Below, piece by piece: positions 24,501 to 36,299 of a stretch of 64,000 nucleotides of DNA. Each line of letters opens with the position of its first letter. Within the stretch, counting starts at the first letter, position 1. Below the pieces are notes generated by a model that made no database searches, was not told the DNA's origin, and saw nothing but the letters and a program-made list of their open reading frames with translations. Both the position numbers and the translations under genes were made by a program. This stretch comes from Ooceraea biroi. Its lineage: Eukaryota; Arthropoda; Insecta; Hymenoptera; Formicidae. The stretch covers positions 4,062,874-4,126,873 of the forward strand of contig NC_039512.1 of the NCBI RefSeq assembly GCF_003672135.1. The letters run 5' to 3'.

Positions 24501-25576
24501 CCGCGCCACCTGCAGCGATGAGACCTTGAATTTCCTGAACGGTCATCTGCCGCGTAATCATATCACCCTTGTCGTTGTAAGTATAAAACTGAAACTTGTC
24601 AGGCCGCAAAAGTCCGGCTGGGGAAGGGACCAGTTTGTGGCTGGGCTGCGTGTTGTTTTTGCCACCCGGAGGATGCGTACGTTTGTTGTAGTCTTCGCGG
24701 ATAATTGACGAAGTAGCTGCACTGTAAACGCACAAAGAGCCATCGAGGATATTATCGTCATCTGTGCTACTCAGTGTCTACTCGAATGTGTATCCTGCCT
24801 CGAGGCACAAATAAATTAACGCATTGCTTCTCGTAAAACTGAACGTAATGTGTATTGAAATATATGTAACGAAGGTACGAAATAAATTAGTGTATTGTTA
24901 GTTATTTTCCGATGAGCCCGTCCTTCAAAATATTTTAAGTTCAACTTGATAAACAATTCAATATTAATGGTATATTAACAAAGACGTGCTTAAAATTGGA
25001 ACAGAGTTCAATGCGTGCTCCAATATAATAAAGATTGAATTTTAACATATATTCGTTATTAAAAACATTAAAAACAACGGGACGAATATATGTTACAACT
25101 CAATAATTTTTCTAATTAGCTTGCCCGTTAAAATCGCCGTTGTTTGACAGCTTGAAAGATCGATCGCGATGTCGTTAATAAGAGCCCCATATTTTTCATC
25201 CTTCTTCTTATCCACCTCATCTTTCCCACACAAAACGCAATTTGTATTTAAAATACTATTTTATTACTATTACTCCGTATTATCTTACACTTCTATTCTC
25301 TACTCTACGTGTTACTTTGATGAACGCTAATTTTATTAATGCATGCTCTGTTCCAGGTATACAGGTGTACGCGCACACTTCACGCGTACACGTAATTTTA
25401 TGATGACTGACACAAAAGCCAACATCTAGAAGAGATTTCTCGTGTGATACTGACCTAGGATCAAACGCAGACACGTGCAAGCGCTCGTCGTGAGCCGGTA
25501 AAGCCGCACCTAGCTGCAGATTCAGCCAAGACACGATTAATGCTGGCAGCAGCCAGCGTAATCGTTGCAGCCACAT
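18563..25576 (-). CDS. Secreted giant mucin-like protein with C-terminal degenerate serpin domain
   Basis: Four minus-strand exons, 25455-25576, 24436-24721, 19064-23992 and 18563-18934, join with matching phases into 1,902 residues. Exon 1 encodes a signal peptide (MWLQRLRWLLPALIVSWLNL, cleavage near LGAALPA). Exon 2 has a short conserved-looking segment with KFQFYTYNDKGDMITRQM. The single 4.9-kb exon 3 carries about 1,300 residues rich in Ser, Thr and Asn with many N-x-S/T sites, mucin-like and probably disordered. From about residue 1440 there is a serpin fold: ALNFWVATNKGLSTARSLAL, SPFGMTSLLAMIFLGARG, QVPKFSHRSVVNATAALKRM, then in exon 4 DRPFLYFVRHNPSGIILHMG. The usual Gly/Ala-rich reactive-loop hinge and VNEEGTEAAAAT-like block is absent between LHLADVLQ and DRPFLYF. 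A long basic and acidic insert replaces it. It is therefore probably not a protease inhibitor. Function unknown; an extracellular matrix or gel role is a guess. Confidence 0.85.
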
Positions 25577-28352
25577 GATAATTTGCGATTTTCTGGAAAC
25601 GAGAAGACATGCCGGGATTGAAGGCAGATCGCATTGCGTGGCCGGCGAGCCTACGTGCATCACGAATCATTTCCGTTTTTACATCTCTCACATCTGCGCG
25701 TTCAGAATCACGCGCACGCACACATCGTGCACATGGCGGTGCTTAATGCACTTAATGGGAAAAGGATATTTTGCAAGAAGCTACAGGGGAGAGATAAATC
25801 ATGAGAAGTACATATCTGCACGGTACGAAAATTGTACACGCAGACGCAAACCGGATAATAGCCGCCGCGTCCACAATACCGCGCGAAGAAAAATAAGCGG
25901 AGGAGAGGAAAGAGAGATAGGTCACCGAACCTTCTCCAATTTCTTACTTGGCCGCTACACATCATCGATCTCGGCGACCGGTTTTTCGTCGTCCAGTTAC
26001 CTCCGCGCTTTGCCCCGTACATAAATCCGCTGGACGAGCGTCATTAGACGCAATTAGCGCACTCTTCGGCTCCTAAGAGACCTTTGTATCCCGACGCAAG
26101 AAAATCGCGAGTACGTCGTACGTAAACCCGACGCGTCCGACTCCTCTCTCTTCCCCTTTTCTTCTGCGCGTTTGTGGTATAGAATTATTCTACGATATAG
26201 TTAGTCGCAGGATCCTAATTGCAGGGAGGGATAAGAATAATAAAGCGGTAACTTAACTCCGCAATTAACATTGCAATAAGCCACTCACACTTTGGAAACG
26301 AAGGCAGACCTCTTGAAAATATCATTTAATCCTGCCGAGAAGAGAAGCGGTCTCGGTCAATATCCGGCAAAACTCGGCGACGGCGATGGTGCGCACGGGA
26401 ACTCGATATCACCAGTGTATCACGATACGATCTTTTATCGGCTGCTCGTAATGAGCTTCGAAAAAGAGAAATATATCGGACGTGCGACGAGAGTGTCCGG
26501 CGATTCCCCGATTCGCCAGCGCGTGACGCGCCGCAGGTCTATCCCTTTTCCCCCTTCAGTTAATCTTCTCTTGCGTCCGGCCGCGTCTCTCTCTCCCTCC
26601 TTCTTCCCTTCTTCGTTAAGGGATCAAGGACGTTTAGCAGTTGAAACTATTTTGCGGTCGACCTTGCTGTCAGACTCGCCGGTGTAGCGACCTCCGAGCC
26701 TCGGCGAAGATTACGGAGCGCGTTCCGCGAACTCTTCCCTTTTCTTCGGCTGCAAGGGCTTTTCTCGTGTTCCCTCCCGTCCGCTCGCTCGCGATCGCCG
26801 CTTGACACTCGCTTCTCTTCCTACGCCACTTGGCCGCTTCTGCCGTCTTATACCCTGGATAAACACGTACTGCAAGGTAGGATCCTTCGCTGGGACGAGC
26901 GCAGCGGAACAAGAGGCAGAAGAAATAAGGAGGGGAGACGCTCTTGAAGGGTAAGACAGAGAAAGGACTCGCCTCTCTCGCCTCTCGTGAGACGTCGTCG
27001 TCGGATGGACTGGATTACGCGGAAACAGGTGACCGTGCGTGCGCGTGTACGTACGCGCGCATTCCTCCTCTCTTACATCGGACATCGCGAGCTGATCCGA
27101 GCGGCAAGCGGAAATCGGAGGAACGTCGCGGGACAGATCCGCGGAGGAAGCCTCCGTCGTTTTCTTCGGCTTGTCATCCTCCTCGATGACGAGTCGGAGA
27201 TAACGTATTGACGCGTCATCGTCGTCGTCGTCGCATCGGTGAATCGCGACGTTTCATCAACTTCGTCTCCCATTATCGCGTCGCGCGATCCACGGAGCGC
27301 GACGACGGAAGCGCCGAGTAAAGACCGGAAATGCTGGCCGGTGCGGCGCCGCCGCGTGCACGGCCGCGGAGCGTCGGACTCGCGGATCGCTGGGCAGAGA
27401 TACATAGCTGTGCAAAAAGCGCGGCGGTTTTGCGAATATATTTTTCAGGCAAACGACAAACGCGCGCGGCGCGAGCCAAACGCCGCCGCAAGCCGGGACG
27501 ATTCGCGCGGCGATTAACGGTACATCGACCGAATGAGTCGCGTGCATGACGTATTCAATTGTGAAAAAGCCAAGTAATGAGCCGCGCATGAGGGGCACCG
27601 CAGGAACGCGCCGGCGGCGGCTCCTGGAAAATCCTCCGAAAGGGGAACAAATTGTTCGTTCGAGCGGCGAGGCGACGCGACGACGCGCCGCGCGTATCGA
27701 ACGCGGGCTCCGCGTGGCTCATTCATGAACGACGCTCATGGTATTCCTCGAACGCTCCGGAAGAGGAACTCGTAAGTCGTTGTAACGAGGCGGTGCACAC
27801 GTCGCATGACAATGTGCGGACTTATTAAAAAGTATCCGCCCGTGACCGTCCACCGATTGCTCGGCCGAGCCGAAGTGGAGCGAGAGGAGCAAAACGATAG
27901 ATTTAGGTTTGACAGCGACCCGGGGGGCGAGCGGGGGAAGGGGGAAGGCGGGATCCGTACTCGCGTGGCAAAACCCGTTTCTCGTTTCTCGCGCGACTAC
28001 GTCTGCTTAAGTTTCTGTGAACGTCGAACATGCACGGGTTAACAAACAGCCGTCCCACTTGCACGACTGTCCATCCGTAACCCACTGTTTACCAAGACAA
28101 CGGTACCGCCACGCCACGCCACGCCACACCGGATTAAGGCTTATCCAACGGTTACCTATCGACGAATTTCACGTCGTCGTCGGGGGCAGCTGGGAGTAGC
28201 ACGGGAAAGGGGAACGCGAGAACGAGCGCCGCTAACTATCCGCCAATCCGACCTATTTCCCTTACCACCGATTTCACATTTCGTTCTCGAGCACGAAACG
28301 CGCCATCGGCAACGGCCGATAATCGTGATCGTCGAATTCGACCTCGCGTCGA

Positions 28353-28552
28353 CCTCGAGAGGCTCCTCAACGCCTCACTTCCGGTTTCATCCTTTTTTTT
28401 ATTTTCGCTTCTTACGGAAATTCAGGAGGGAAGCGGCGCGCGGTTCTGGTCACCCTCGAGAGAATCCTCGACGCCTCACTTCCGGTTTCCTTCTTTTTTT
28501 TTATTTTTGCTTCTTACAGAAATTCAGGGGGGAAGCGGCGCCGGTCACACCC
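28353..28552. repeat. Tandem duplication, two copies of about 101 bp
   Basis: The copies start at 28353 and 28454 with CCTCGAGAG. Both contain CGCCTCACTTCCGGTTTC, a poly-T run, GCTTCTTAC and GAAATTCAGG, and end GGTCAC. They differ at several bases and by small gaps, so the duplication is not very recent. Confidence 0.85.
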
Positions 28553-29244
28553 GCGACTCCGGGGAGGAGATTTCTCCGGAGGATTTCTTTCCTACCCCCG
28601 TGCGACGCGGCACACGTATATGAGAATGCGATAACGACCGGGAGAAAAAGGGGTACCAAGTTCGCGCCGTGTATCTGCGAGAAATTCTCAGGTGCGTGAG
28701 AGGTTCCCCGGCGGTGTACGGCGGAGGTGTCACGCTCGGCTGAGCTAACACGACATTCCAGATTACGTAGCTGGAATCGTTGCTCCGGAGGGAGCATCGT
28801 CCCGAGACGACGACTGACTGGTGTAATCGCCTTTTCCGATTCGCCCAACGCGTCGTCGAATCTATGTTATATAATAGAAACGTTAATCGAGATGCGCGAT
28901 GTACGATCGTACGTATGTACAAGCAGAGCATGCGATTATATTTTCCGTGCTCGACGGAACCGCATAACGCAGAATCGTGAGAGAAACGATCGCGATATTT
29001 TGCAGCGTGCTTGATCGCGTGCTGGCTTTGCGCGGCAATCCGCTCCGATTTATCATCGGTCTACCGGCGATTTGTCTCTCGGGCTATCGTATCACCGATT
29101 TGTTTCGCGATTCGTATCGCTCTTCCGACCATTCCGGGACGTCAGAGGTGCACCGGTGCATCTGCCCGAAAAAGAAGCCGACCGTTTTCGATCTAGCGCA
29201 TCGATAATAATCGGCGGACTCGATCGGGGTTTGCAGCAATTTAA

Positions 29245-29949
29245 GGGGGGAGCCTGCTTTAGAACGCTGAAAATAAGGTATATTTTACGAATTGTTTTTG
29301 GAGAAACTATACAGCGGATCATTATAAAACTTTGATGCATTTATTAGTACATGTTTAAAGATAAAAAAATTATTTTTTGATTTGAGTATATCGCTTGTAG
29401 AGGTCGTCCTGGAGAAATCTTAGTGCAGCCGCGTCGCCGGCATTGCAAATTGCTGAGCATTCTCCTGCCTCCAAATTTCGTCTAAACTGAAAAATTGAAA
29501 TATCTTCTCGTTATTTATGAATTCCCATCGTCGATGAACCAAAGAGAGAAGAAAAAAGTTGAAAAGTGCCAAAATGGTGGAGCTTAGAACACAAAAGTAC
29601 GATTTTTAGGCAAAGTTTTTGAACTTTTTCATGCAAAAATAATTGTTTAACTTAATGTTTTTATGAATATTAAAGGTTCATCGACGATGGGAATTCATAA
29701 ATAACAAGAAAATATTTCAACTTTTCAGTTTGGATAAAATTTGGAGGCAGGAGAATGCTCACCAATTTACAATAAGATGCCTCCAGGACGACCTCTACAG
29801 GCGATATATTCAAATAAAAAAATAATTTTTTTTATCTTTAAACATGTACTAATAAATGCATCAAAGTTTTATAATGATCCGCTGTAGTTTCTCCAAAAAA
29901 ATTCGTAAAATTATACCTTATTTTCAACGTTCTAAAGCAAGCTCCCCCC
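29245..29949. mobile_element. Foldback (long inverted repeat) element, copy 1, flanked by TTAA
   Basis: A 705-bp element bounded by TTAA at 29241-29244 and 29950-29953. The ends read GGGGGGAGCCTGCTTTAGAA and its complement (CCCCCC...). Arms of roughly 290 bp are inverted copies of each other, with a central unpaired stretch containing AGCTTAGAACACAAAAGTAC. The arms differ by an insert (CCGCGTCGCCGG region, 29440-29455) present in only one. No coding frame is present. The TTAA flanks suggest a piggyBac-type or other TTAA-targeting transposase, but the G-run ends are not typical of piggyBac, so the superfamily is uncertain. A second copy lies at 43798-44505 in the opposite orientation. Confidence 0.85.
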
Positions 29950-30601
29950 TTAAGCCGGGATACCCGCGATATCTCGTTCCGACATCTCTGCTCTGTTCTG
30001 CGAGCGAGCGAGCGCGCGCGAATATTTCTCGGCACATATACCGGAATGTACCACTTTTCGACACATAACAGTAGTACATGCGGCACGGGTATCTCATAGA
30101 AATACGAGAGACATAACGGTCTCCGCGCCGTTGTCCAGTCGTGTTAAGAATACGGATAGAAACCGCGCTCCTCCAAAATCTGATTTAGTTACGTGCACGT
30201 GAACACACACATAAAAATGCACGATATGCCCCATCGACCTATTGCCATTCTATCGCGCGTTCTCGAATTCGAGACGCGTGTGTGCCTCTGCATGTCTGTC
30301 TGTTATTTGCACATCCGTGTGCCAAACCGAGACGGTTGCGAGCCAACCGAGATCATCCGGAATACCAGACAAAACGAGGCCATCCTGTAAGGATAAACAA
30401 GTGCCGGTTAATGATGGCTTCGGAAGGAGAAGTTGATGCTGGCTTGTGTATCTTCTTCTTCTTCTTCTTTATATGCATTCATCGCACTTGTTCGAATTTT
30501 CGTAATTAAACAATAAAGCGCGATTAACAGTAAAGTAGCGACAAACATGGAGAAAAGATCGGATTGTCATTGCAATATTCGATTACAGATATAAACATAA
30601 T

Positions 30602-31595
30602 ATGGACTGGTCGAACGATAAAAAAATGCCTGAAAGTGATGATAAACAGGGACGGAATGAAACTGAGTTATTACGAGAAACTCGATTTATCAGCGGAAGC
30701 GGGTACGAGGGAACGTGGAATGCGATTGACAAGACAGGCATTGGCAGATATGTCACACCTCACGGTTAATCAAGCTCAACTGCTACAAAAATTAAATTTG
30801 TTTAAATATATGATAAGACTGTAAAGTGCGCCAATATATTATTTAATGGTGCGTCGATTTTATTTTGTATTTTGCAGGGGTTGTATTAGACGGAGAATAT
30901 CGGAATGGTATGCTTCATGGTCACGGAAGCATGTACTGGCCACGTGGACAAATAATGGATGGCACTTGGAAGCGCGGAAAAATGGAACAAAGGCGTTATA
31001 CATTCGCGGATGGTCTGCCGTATCAGGAAGAAGGATGGAATTATTGCATATTCCCAGAGAGGCGGTTAGCAGTGTCTGAATAAATAATAAAAATAAGAAT
31101 TCATCCTATCTGCATCTCCAACTAATCCAACTGCAAAAAACATGCGTGGACTGAACCATTCTAGGTTTTACAATTGCATAGTGAACGGATTGAGACCAGG
31201 CGGCAGAGTATTAAGAACCAACGACCAACCCACTAAAATTATTCCCCCGTTCTGCTACGACACCGGTTCCGGAATCTTTGATCCACGCAGCAATTGCGTA
31301 ACATCCTATCGTAATTGCAAAAAAGTAAAAATACCGTTCAGCGATAGCGAGCCGGGATGTAAATACTGTGTTTATGTCCTGTTTGTGAAATTAGTCACGT
31401 AACTGCTGAAAAATTGCAAAGATAATCAAGATTCCAACGACGGCAGAAAGTACATGGATAAAGAGAAATTGTCGAAAAGGCTGGTCGGAGCCAACCGGCG
31501 ACCAAGCATGGTTACACGAATACTGGCAATCGGGTGCGGCGGATTTTGCAACGTTACCGCCGGAAGATGAAACGGAGAATTGGTGGCGAAGGTAA
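30602..31595 (+). CDS. MORN5: MORN repeat-containing protein 5 homologue
   Basis: Four exons, 30602-30764, 30878-31064, 31165-31324 and 31431-31595, give 224 residues. MORN repeats are YEGTWNAIDKTGIGRYVTPH at the exon 1 end, LDGEYRNGMLHGHGSMYWPR and MDGTWKRGKMEQ. Then follow the MORN5-specific YTFADGLPYQEEGWNYC, RRFYNCIVNGLRPGG, GSGIFDPRSNCVTSYRN and TWIKRNCRKGW. In animals MORN5 is linked to sperm flagella and motile cilia; in insects testis expression is expected. Donors at 30764 (GTTAAT) and 31064 (GTTAGC) are weak but phases fit. The last intron (31325-31430) has a poor acceptor and is the least certain. The vertebrate protein is shorter (about 160 residues). The gene is convergent with NHLRC2. 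Confidence 0.85.
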
Positions 31596-31683
31596 AGTAT
31601 AATTTAAAAATAATGCCATTCTATCTAAAATTACGCAAGCAGACGTAATCGTGGAATAATCGAGTACAATTATAGTCAACTCC

Positions 31684-31689
31684 TTTATT
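31684..31689 (-). terminator. Polyadenylation signal (AATAAA on minus strand) for NHLRC2
   Basis: TTTATT on the plus strand reads AATAAA on the minus strand about 150 nt after the NHLRC2 stop codon. Together with the plus-strand signal at 31833 it predicts overlapping 3' ends. Confidence 0.45.
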
Positions 31690-31832
31690 GTTTTAATTAC
31701 ATTTCTTTAAGAATAACGAGTTTTGCCAGGCAGCCGCCTGCTAGTATAACGAATAAAATGCAACTGCATTAAGGGAAATCGAAAAGAACCATAAAACTAA
31801 AAGCAAGTGAATATAATATGAACAACATGGTG

Positions 31833-31838
31833 AATAAA
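31833..31838 (+). terminator. Polyadenylation signal AATAAA for the MORN5-like gene
   Basis: AATAAA lies 238 nt after the MORN5 stop. Using it would carry the transcript into the last codons of the opposite-strand NHLRC2 gene. Confidence 0.45.
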
Positions 31839-31840
31839 AT

Positions 31841-34800
31841 TTACAATTGCTTCTCAACAACAAGTGTCTTCTCTTCAACCACGACTGCTGGTGCGTCAGG
31901 TTGTCGATGGACGTTAAATATCACGGATAATTTTAATGGTACACACGTATCCTTCGTGCAAGCCATTATATTTAATGTAATGTACAACTGACTGGGCTCC
32001 TCACCTTCGGAAAGCTTTATCGACACGGGCGTCGACAGTCTACCTCTCAACGAGCTCGCTGCCCACGTATTTACGGGTAAGGACACGTGCCACTCTTGCG
32101 GAGCGTCTTCATTCAATTTCAGATCGTTCGAAAAAGCGACATTGAACGATACACTTAGCTCTCCACCGCGCGTATTAACTGCTGTATCAAAAGTGAACGC
32201 GCCGTCGATGTTTCTATTTGACTCGCGTCTCGATGAGATAGTTAGCTAAAAGATCAAATTAGATTAGCAAGATTTACATATTAATGCAATATACAAAATG
32301 TACAGTAACTCATAAATAAAGCTAAACGTCATGAAAATAATTCTCCGATGCTGAAGTATGTACTTACAGTTGAGATCTGTTCACTTTTCAAATCAATAAT
32401 CTTGAGGGCGTGATTATTGGTATCCGCTACGTACAAAATATTGCCATCCGGGCTTACGGCAAGACCGCTCGGTTCATTAAACTAAACAATTATTTTAGCA
32501 GTTAAATATCTGCACAATATTCGCGATATTATTTTTCGGCAAAGAACGTAACGGGACTTACCGAAACAGTACGATCGGGTTTTCCGTCACCGAATAACGT
32601 CTTACAGTATCCCGTCAGAGTATCTACAGTCTTAATCTTATGATTATAAGTGTCCGCTACGTAAATCCGTTTCTCCCGATGATCCCACGCTACGCCCAGT
32701 GGATGCTGAAGCTTCGCCGAATACTCTTTCCCATCTACGTCGCCGAAAGCGTGTAAGTTCTACGACATAAATTTAATCTAAAACGTCTGATGAAATAATC
32801 ATCAAGATTTTCCACTGTAATCTTGAATAAAAGTTGGCACACATATTGACTCGAGCATGCAAAGATGGAATGACAAAGCAGGAAATGGAAATTATTTGTC
32901 GTTGGACAAACCATTGGATTTTTATCCCCCCCGCAAACGGCGGACACTCGACCGTTGTCCAAGTGCAACCGTCTAACAGCACTGCTCTCGCTGTCTGCCC
33001 AAAATGCAATTTTGTATTCCGGAACGACCACAAGGCCAGAAGGCTGTGCTAGTCCAGCGGCGTGAGGGTAATTGTTGTTACGGTTCTCCTCTCGGCCGCT
33101 TCCGACAATTGCAACGCACGTGCCCGCTGTGTACTTTCTAAGGCAGTATCGTTTAAGGAGTGCATGAAGTTAAACCTCACATGTCACAAATAATAAGAAA
33201 TAAAAAAAATAAAACGTCATACTAAATTAGATTGTATAAACGAGCAATGTCTTACTTCTCCTTCCACCAAATCGTATCTTCCAAAAATAACGCCCAGATC
33301 TGATGAGTACCCGCTATCGCGATTAACAAGACTGGCACGGTGGTACCTTCATGCTGATAATTATAGACTGCCACATCCCAGGGAGACGATAAAGCCTGCT
33401 CGGTAGCATGTTTTCCACCGGAACGATCGCAGCCTTGCGATCCAGTACCGGCTACGGTAGATACACTCTTTTCGGTCAGATCTATCTACAAAAGTGATTG
33501 AAAATAGGAAAAGCGAATTCACATTTCATACGAGCGCGACAATAAAAATAATCAAGTGCTTCTTCTTACTTTCCTGATGGCGTGATTATTATTGTCCGCT
33601 ACGTAGACTACGTTGTTGTGGACGCAGACACCTTGAGGCGAATTGAATCGGGCAGTTTTGAAGTCACCATCTTTGAAACCCTGGTTGTACCCACCTACAA
33701 CATCCTCCACTTCGCCGTGTTCGCTGGTGATTAAAATTCTATTGTTGCCACTATCCGATATGACAAGCTTCGTCCTTTGCTCAGACAAAAGAATTGCTAC
33801 TTTGCCGGGAAACAACAAGCCATCCTTCGAAGATGGTAAAAGGTGATGCGCCGGCTTTAGTGGAAGACTGTGATTCGACATCTGATTTAGGGACTTAAAG
33901 TGCGCTATTGCCACTTTTGCATATAAAAGTATTTCATCTCTGTGACCTTCGCCCACGAGAACAAACAACGGCTGACCACTCGGTCCTGAAATATATTTAT
34001 ATTTTATATTCCAAATTTTACTTAAATAACATACGTATGCATTAATCTTAAATTTTGTAACGATGCAATATGACAAAAACAATCGTACCTAACATGACGA
34101 GACTAGGCCAGCATGTAATTCCCATATCATGCCACATTCTAAGCGATACATCATTTACCACAGGATGCAGGATGTTGTATCTCTGCACAGCAGATAAGAC
34201 ATTCTTCGAGCTACGTTCATTGGTAAACTTTGCGCTATGAATTCCGACCTGTAAAACAAATAATTATTAATTGGAGTTGGATACTAAATTCGAGCTAGCT
34301 ATCAATGTATCAAAGTTTATAATTTTTCGTTCTTACAACAAACACATTGCACTTACCACAACAAGACCATCCTCTATCGAAATCTTTTTCTCGACTTCTT
34401 CCAATTCGGCTAAAACATGCATGCAATTGATACAGCAATAAGTAAAAAAATCCAAAAGCACTATTTTTCCTTTTAGATGCTGCGTCAGTGATAAACCTTC
34501 CGACACGTTAAACCATTCTAAGCCTGTAATATAAATATATATGTATATATAACAAAATATACATACATTATTACATATATGTTTTGATGACTATAATAAA
34601 GTATTTTATTATCATTTTATTTGATTGCTCACAATAAATGACGTTAAAATGATTTATCACAGAAATTATAATTGGCAAAATAGAAACATGCAAAAAGTAT
34701 TTTCTCTATATAATTATCTAAATAAAAATTACCTTTCTGAAAATCATGAACTTTTGCTCCGACATTTTCAAACCGCTTAATGTGTTTTATAATCAATGCT

Positions 34801-34892
34801 TCTTTATCTCTTTGTTCAGCACATTCATTCAAATGCGAGCGCATTTTGATGCCGATTTGTATCAATTCTTCTATTACTTCCTCTGTATTCAT
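31841..34892 (-). CDS. NHLRC2: NHL repeat-containing protein 2 (thioredoxin-like plus NHL propeller)
   Basis: Nine minus-strand exons, 34733-34892, 34357-34523, 34089-34248, 33570-33985, 33256-33485, 32912-33137, 32562-32759, 32368-32481 and 31841-32245, join in phase to 691 residues (human 726). The N-terminal thioredoxin-like domain has the family's CCINC motif in LLDFFTYCCINCMHVL and continues with VVGIHSAKFTNERSSKN. NHL propeller blades follow: NSPQGVCVHNNVVYVADNNN, SSPWDVAVYNYQ, LAQPSGLVVVPEYKIAFWAD, HPLGVAWDHREKRIYVADTY, FNEPSGLAVSPDGNILYVAD. A beta-rich C-terminal domain ends VVVEEKTLVVEKQL. The vertebrate protein is cytosolic and linked to phagocytosis, cytoskeleton and tissue integrity; its chemistry is not settled. 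A start at 34916 is also possible; MNTEEVIEEL at 34892 is chosen as the family-like start. Confidence 0.95.
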
Positions 34893-36299
34893 TTTTGCAT
34901 TTACAAGTCCACACATAAGTCAGCATAAAAGTAAACTAGAGACAAATAAAGGTCTACAATTCCACCATGCATTAATATATATAATATATGTGTATAACAT
35001 TAATTCGTATGGACACTTTTGAATGTCCTGCATATATTTCACTCCTTACAGAACAGTGCAAAGTTATGTAGGACAATATGGGATACTGAATGACATTACA
35101 CATTATCCCATCCGTCTTGGAGAAAAGATTTGATGTGGGGGAGGGAGAGAGAGAGAGAAAAAGTGTAATTACTAGTTTACTTGTCAAACTAGAATTACAC
35201 ACTGTCCAATAGGAATCTTTACTCATTGATGAAGGTTATTTAAAGATTACTCCAACTAATTTAATTGTTACTGTATATTGTATTATTAATTGCATATCCA
35301 ATTAAATCAACGTTAACAGAAATGAAATCATATTTTCGATCTACGAGCATTTGTACTTGTTGTCAGAAAATATAAACGTCGTTCTTTCTAAAAGAAAACT
35401 TACCTCAAGTCTCGTAGATTCATTTCTCCCTATGTCTATTTGGACAACAATACTTGATATAAAATGCAAGGTTATTTTGATTGCATGATTTTTCTCATTT
35501 TTCTCATCGGAATTTGATTTAAACGAGTAATTTACAACGATATATGCAATACTAAATATTGTTAACGGAACTCGACACTGCCGAATACATCACGGTGTAG
35601 ACGTATATCAGTCTCTCTGGTCTCTCACTTCCACAATTCCTGTATTTTGACGTAAAGGCGCATGCGCGCGAATGCGTTTAACACGTGTACATAACGGCTT
35701 GTTCATTTATGCTGGGTTTATATTACTTTTCTTGTCCAGCGTACAATCTCTAATATTGAATAGAAGACTTTGTTCTCTATTTTAGGAATTTTAGCACATA
35801 AAAATATCACTTATTAAAATTCCCAGAGACAATATAAATCTAACACTTGAAAGCATTGCAGAAGATAATGTACTTTTTAAAGTTACGAGAAAAAAAACAT
35901 CACAAACATAAATATCAAATGTAGTATGCAGTTAAATAGCACGCGTTATAATACGTGCACATTCTTGTAGATAATTCCATAACAAATAATAAATTTTTCA
36001 TATTTGTACGTACTTACGAACGTACATTTTATTTACTTCTGCACGTCTTAAATTTAAGGCGATATAAAATGAATTGAATCCATAAATTTTTAATTAACGT
36101 TTTCGATGCGCTTAATAATTTCTTTGCAGGATAAAAAACATAATTTCCTTCTTTCCTTTCAATCATAAAAAAGTATTTATTTATTATCTTCCATAAAAGT
36201 ACAAAGTAATGACTTATATAGTATGTAAATATAAATATAGATAGAAATGTAGGTGTAGTCAGATGAATATATGAAACTCAGATTAGTCGGATGTGTCTC
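34893..36299. other. Intergenic, AT-rich; NHLRC2 promoter and 3' flank of the next gene
   Basis: No coding signal. A near-palindrome at about 35162-35200 (GTGTAATTACTAGTTT against AAACTAGAATTACAC) may be a small hairpin repeat; part of it (TCAAACTAGAATTAC) recurs in the coding exon of the next gene near 36453. A (GA)n run lies at 35146-35158. The region just upstream of 34892 should hold the NHLRC2 promoter. Confidence 0.5.

Larger units (their letters stand above)
25577..30601. other. Five-kilobase non-coding stretch, partly CpG/GC-rich, with repeats
   Basis: The part next to 25576 holds the 5' UTR and promoter of the mucin-serpin gene. From about 26300 to 29200 the sequence is GC-rich with many CpGs and short (GTC)n and (CCACG)n runs. 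Many overlapping open frames exist on both strands, which is expected in GC-rich DNA, and none shows a domain, splice pattern or plausible amino-acid make-up. It contains a tandem duplication at 28353-28552 and a foldback element at 29245-29949. A non-coding transcript or an enhancer region is possible but not shown. Confidence 0.5.

Noticed and set aside
24558..24761. Minus-strand frame of 67 codons over serpin exon 2
   Set aside because: It is in a different frame from the one that joins the signal-peptide exon and the mucin exon in phase, and it lacks features.
25575..29340. Many overlapping open frames of 60-150 codons in the GC-rich block
   Set aside because: Arg/Ser/Pro-rich composition on both strands, no splice or domain support; expected by chance in GC-rich DNA. 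Those ending after 29245 lie in the foldback element.
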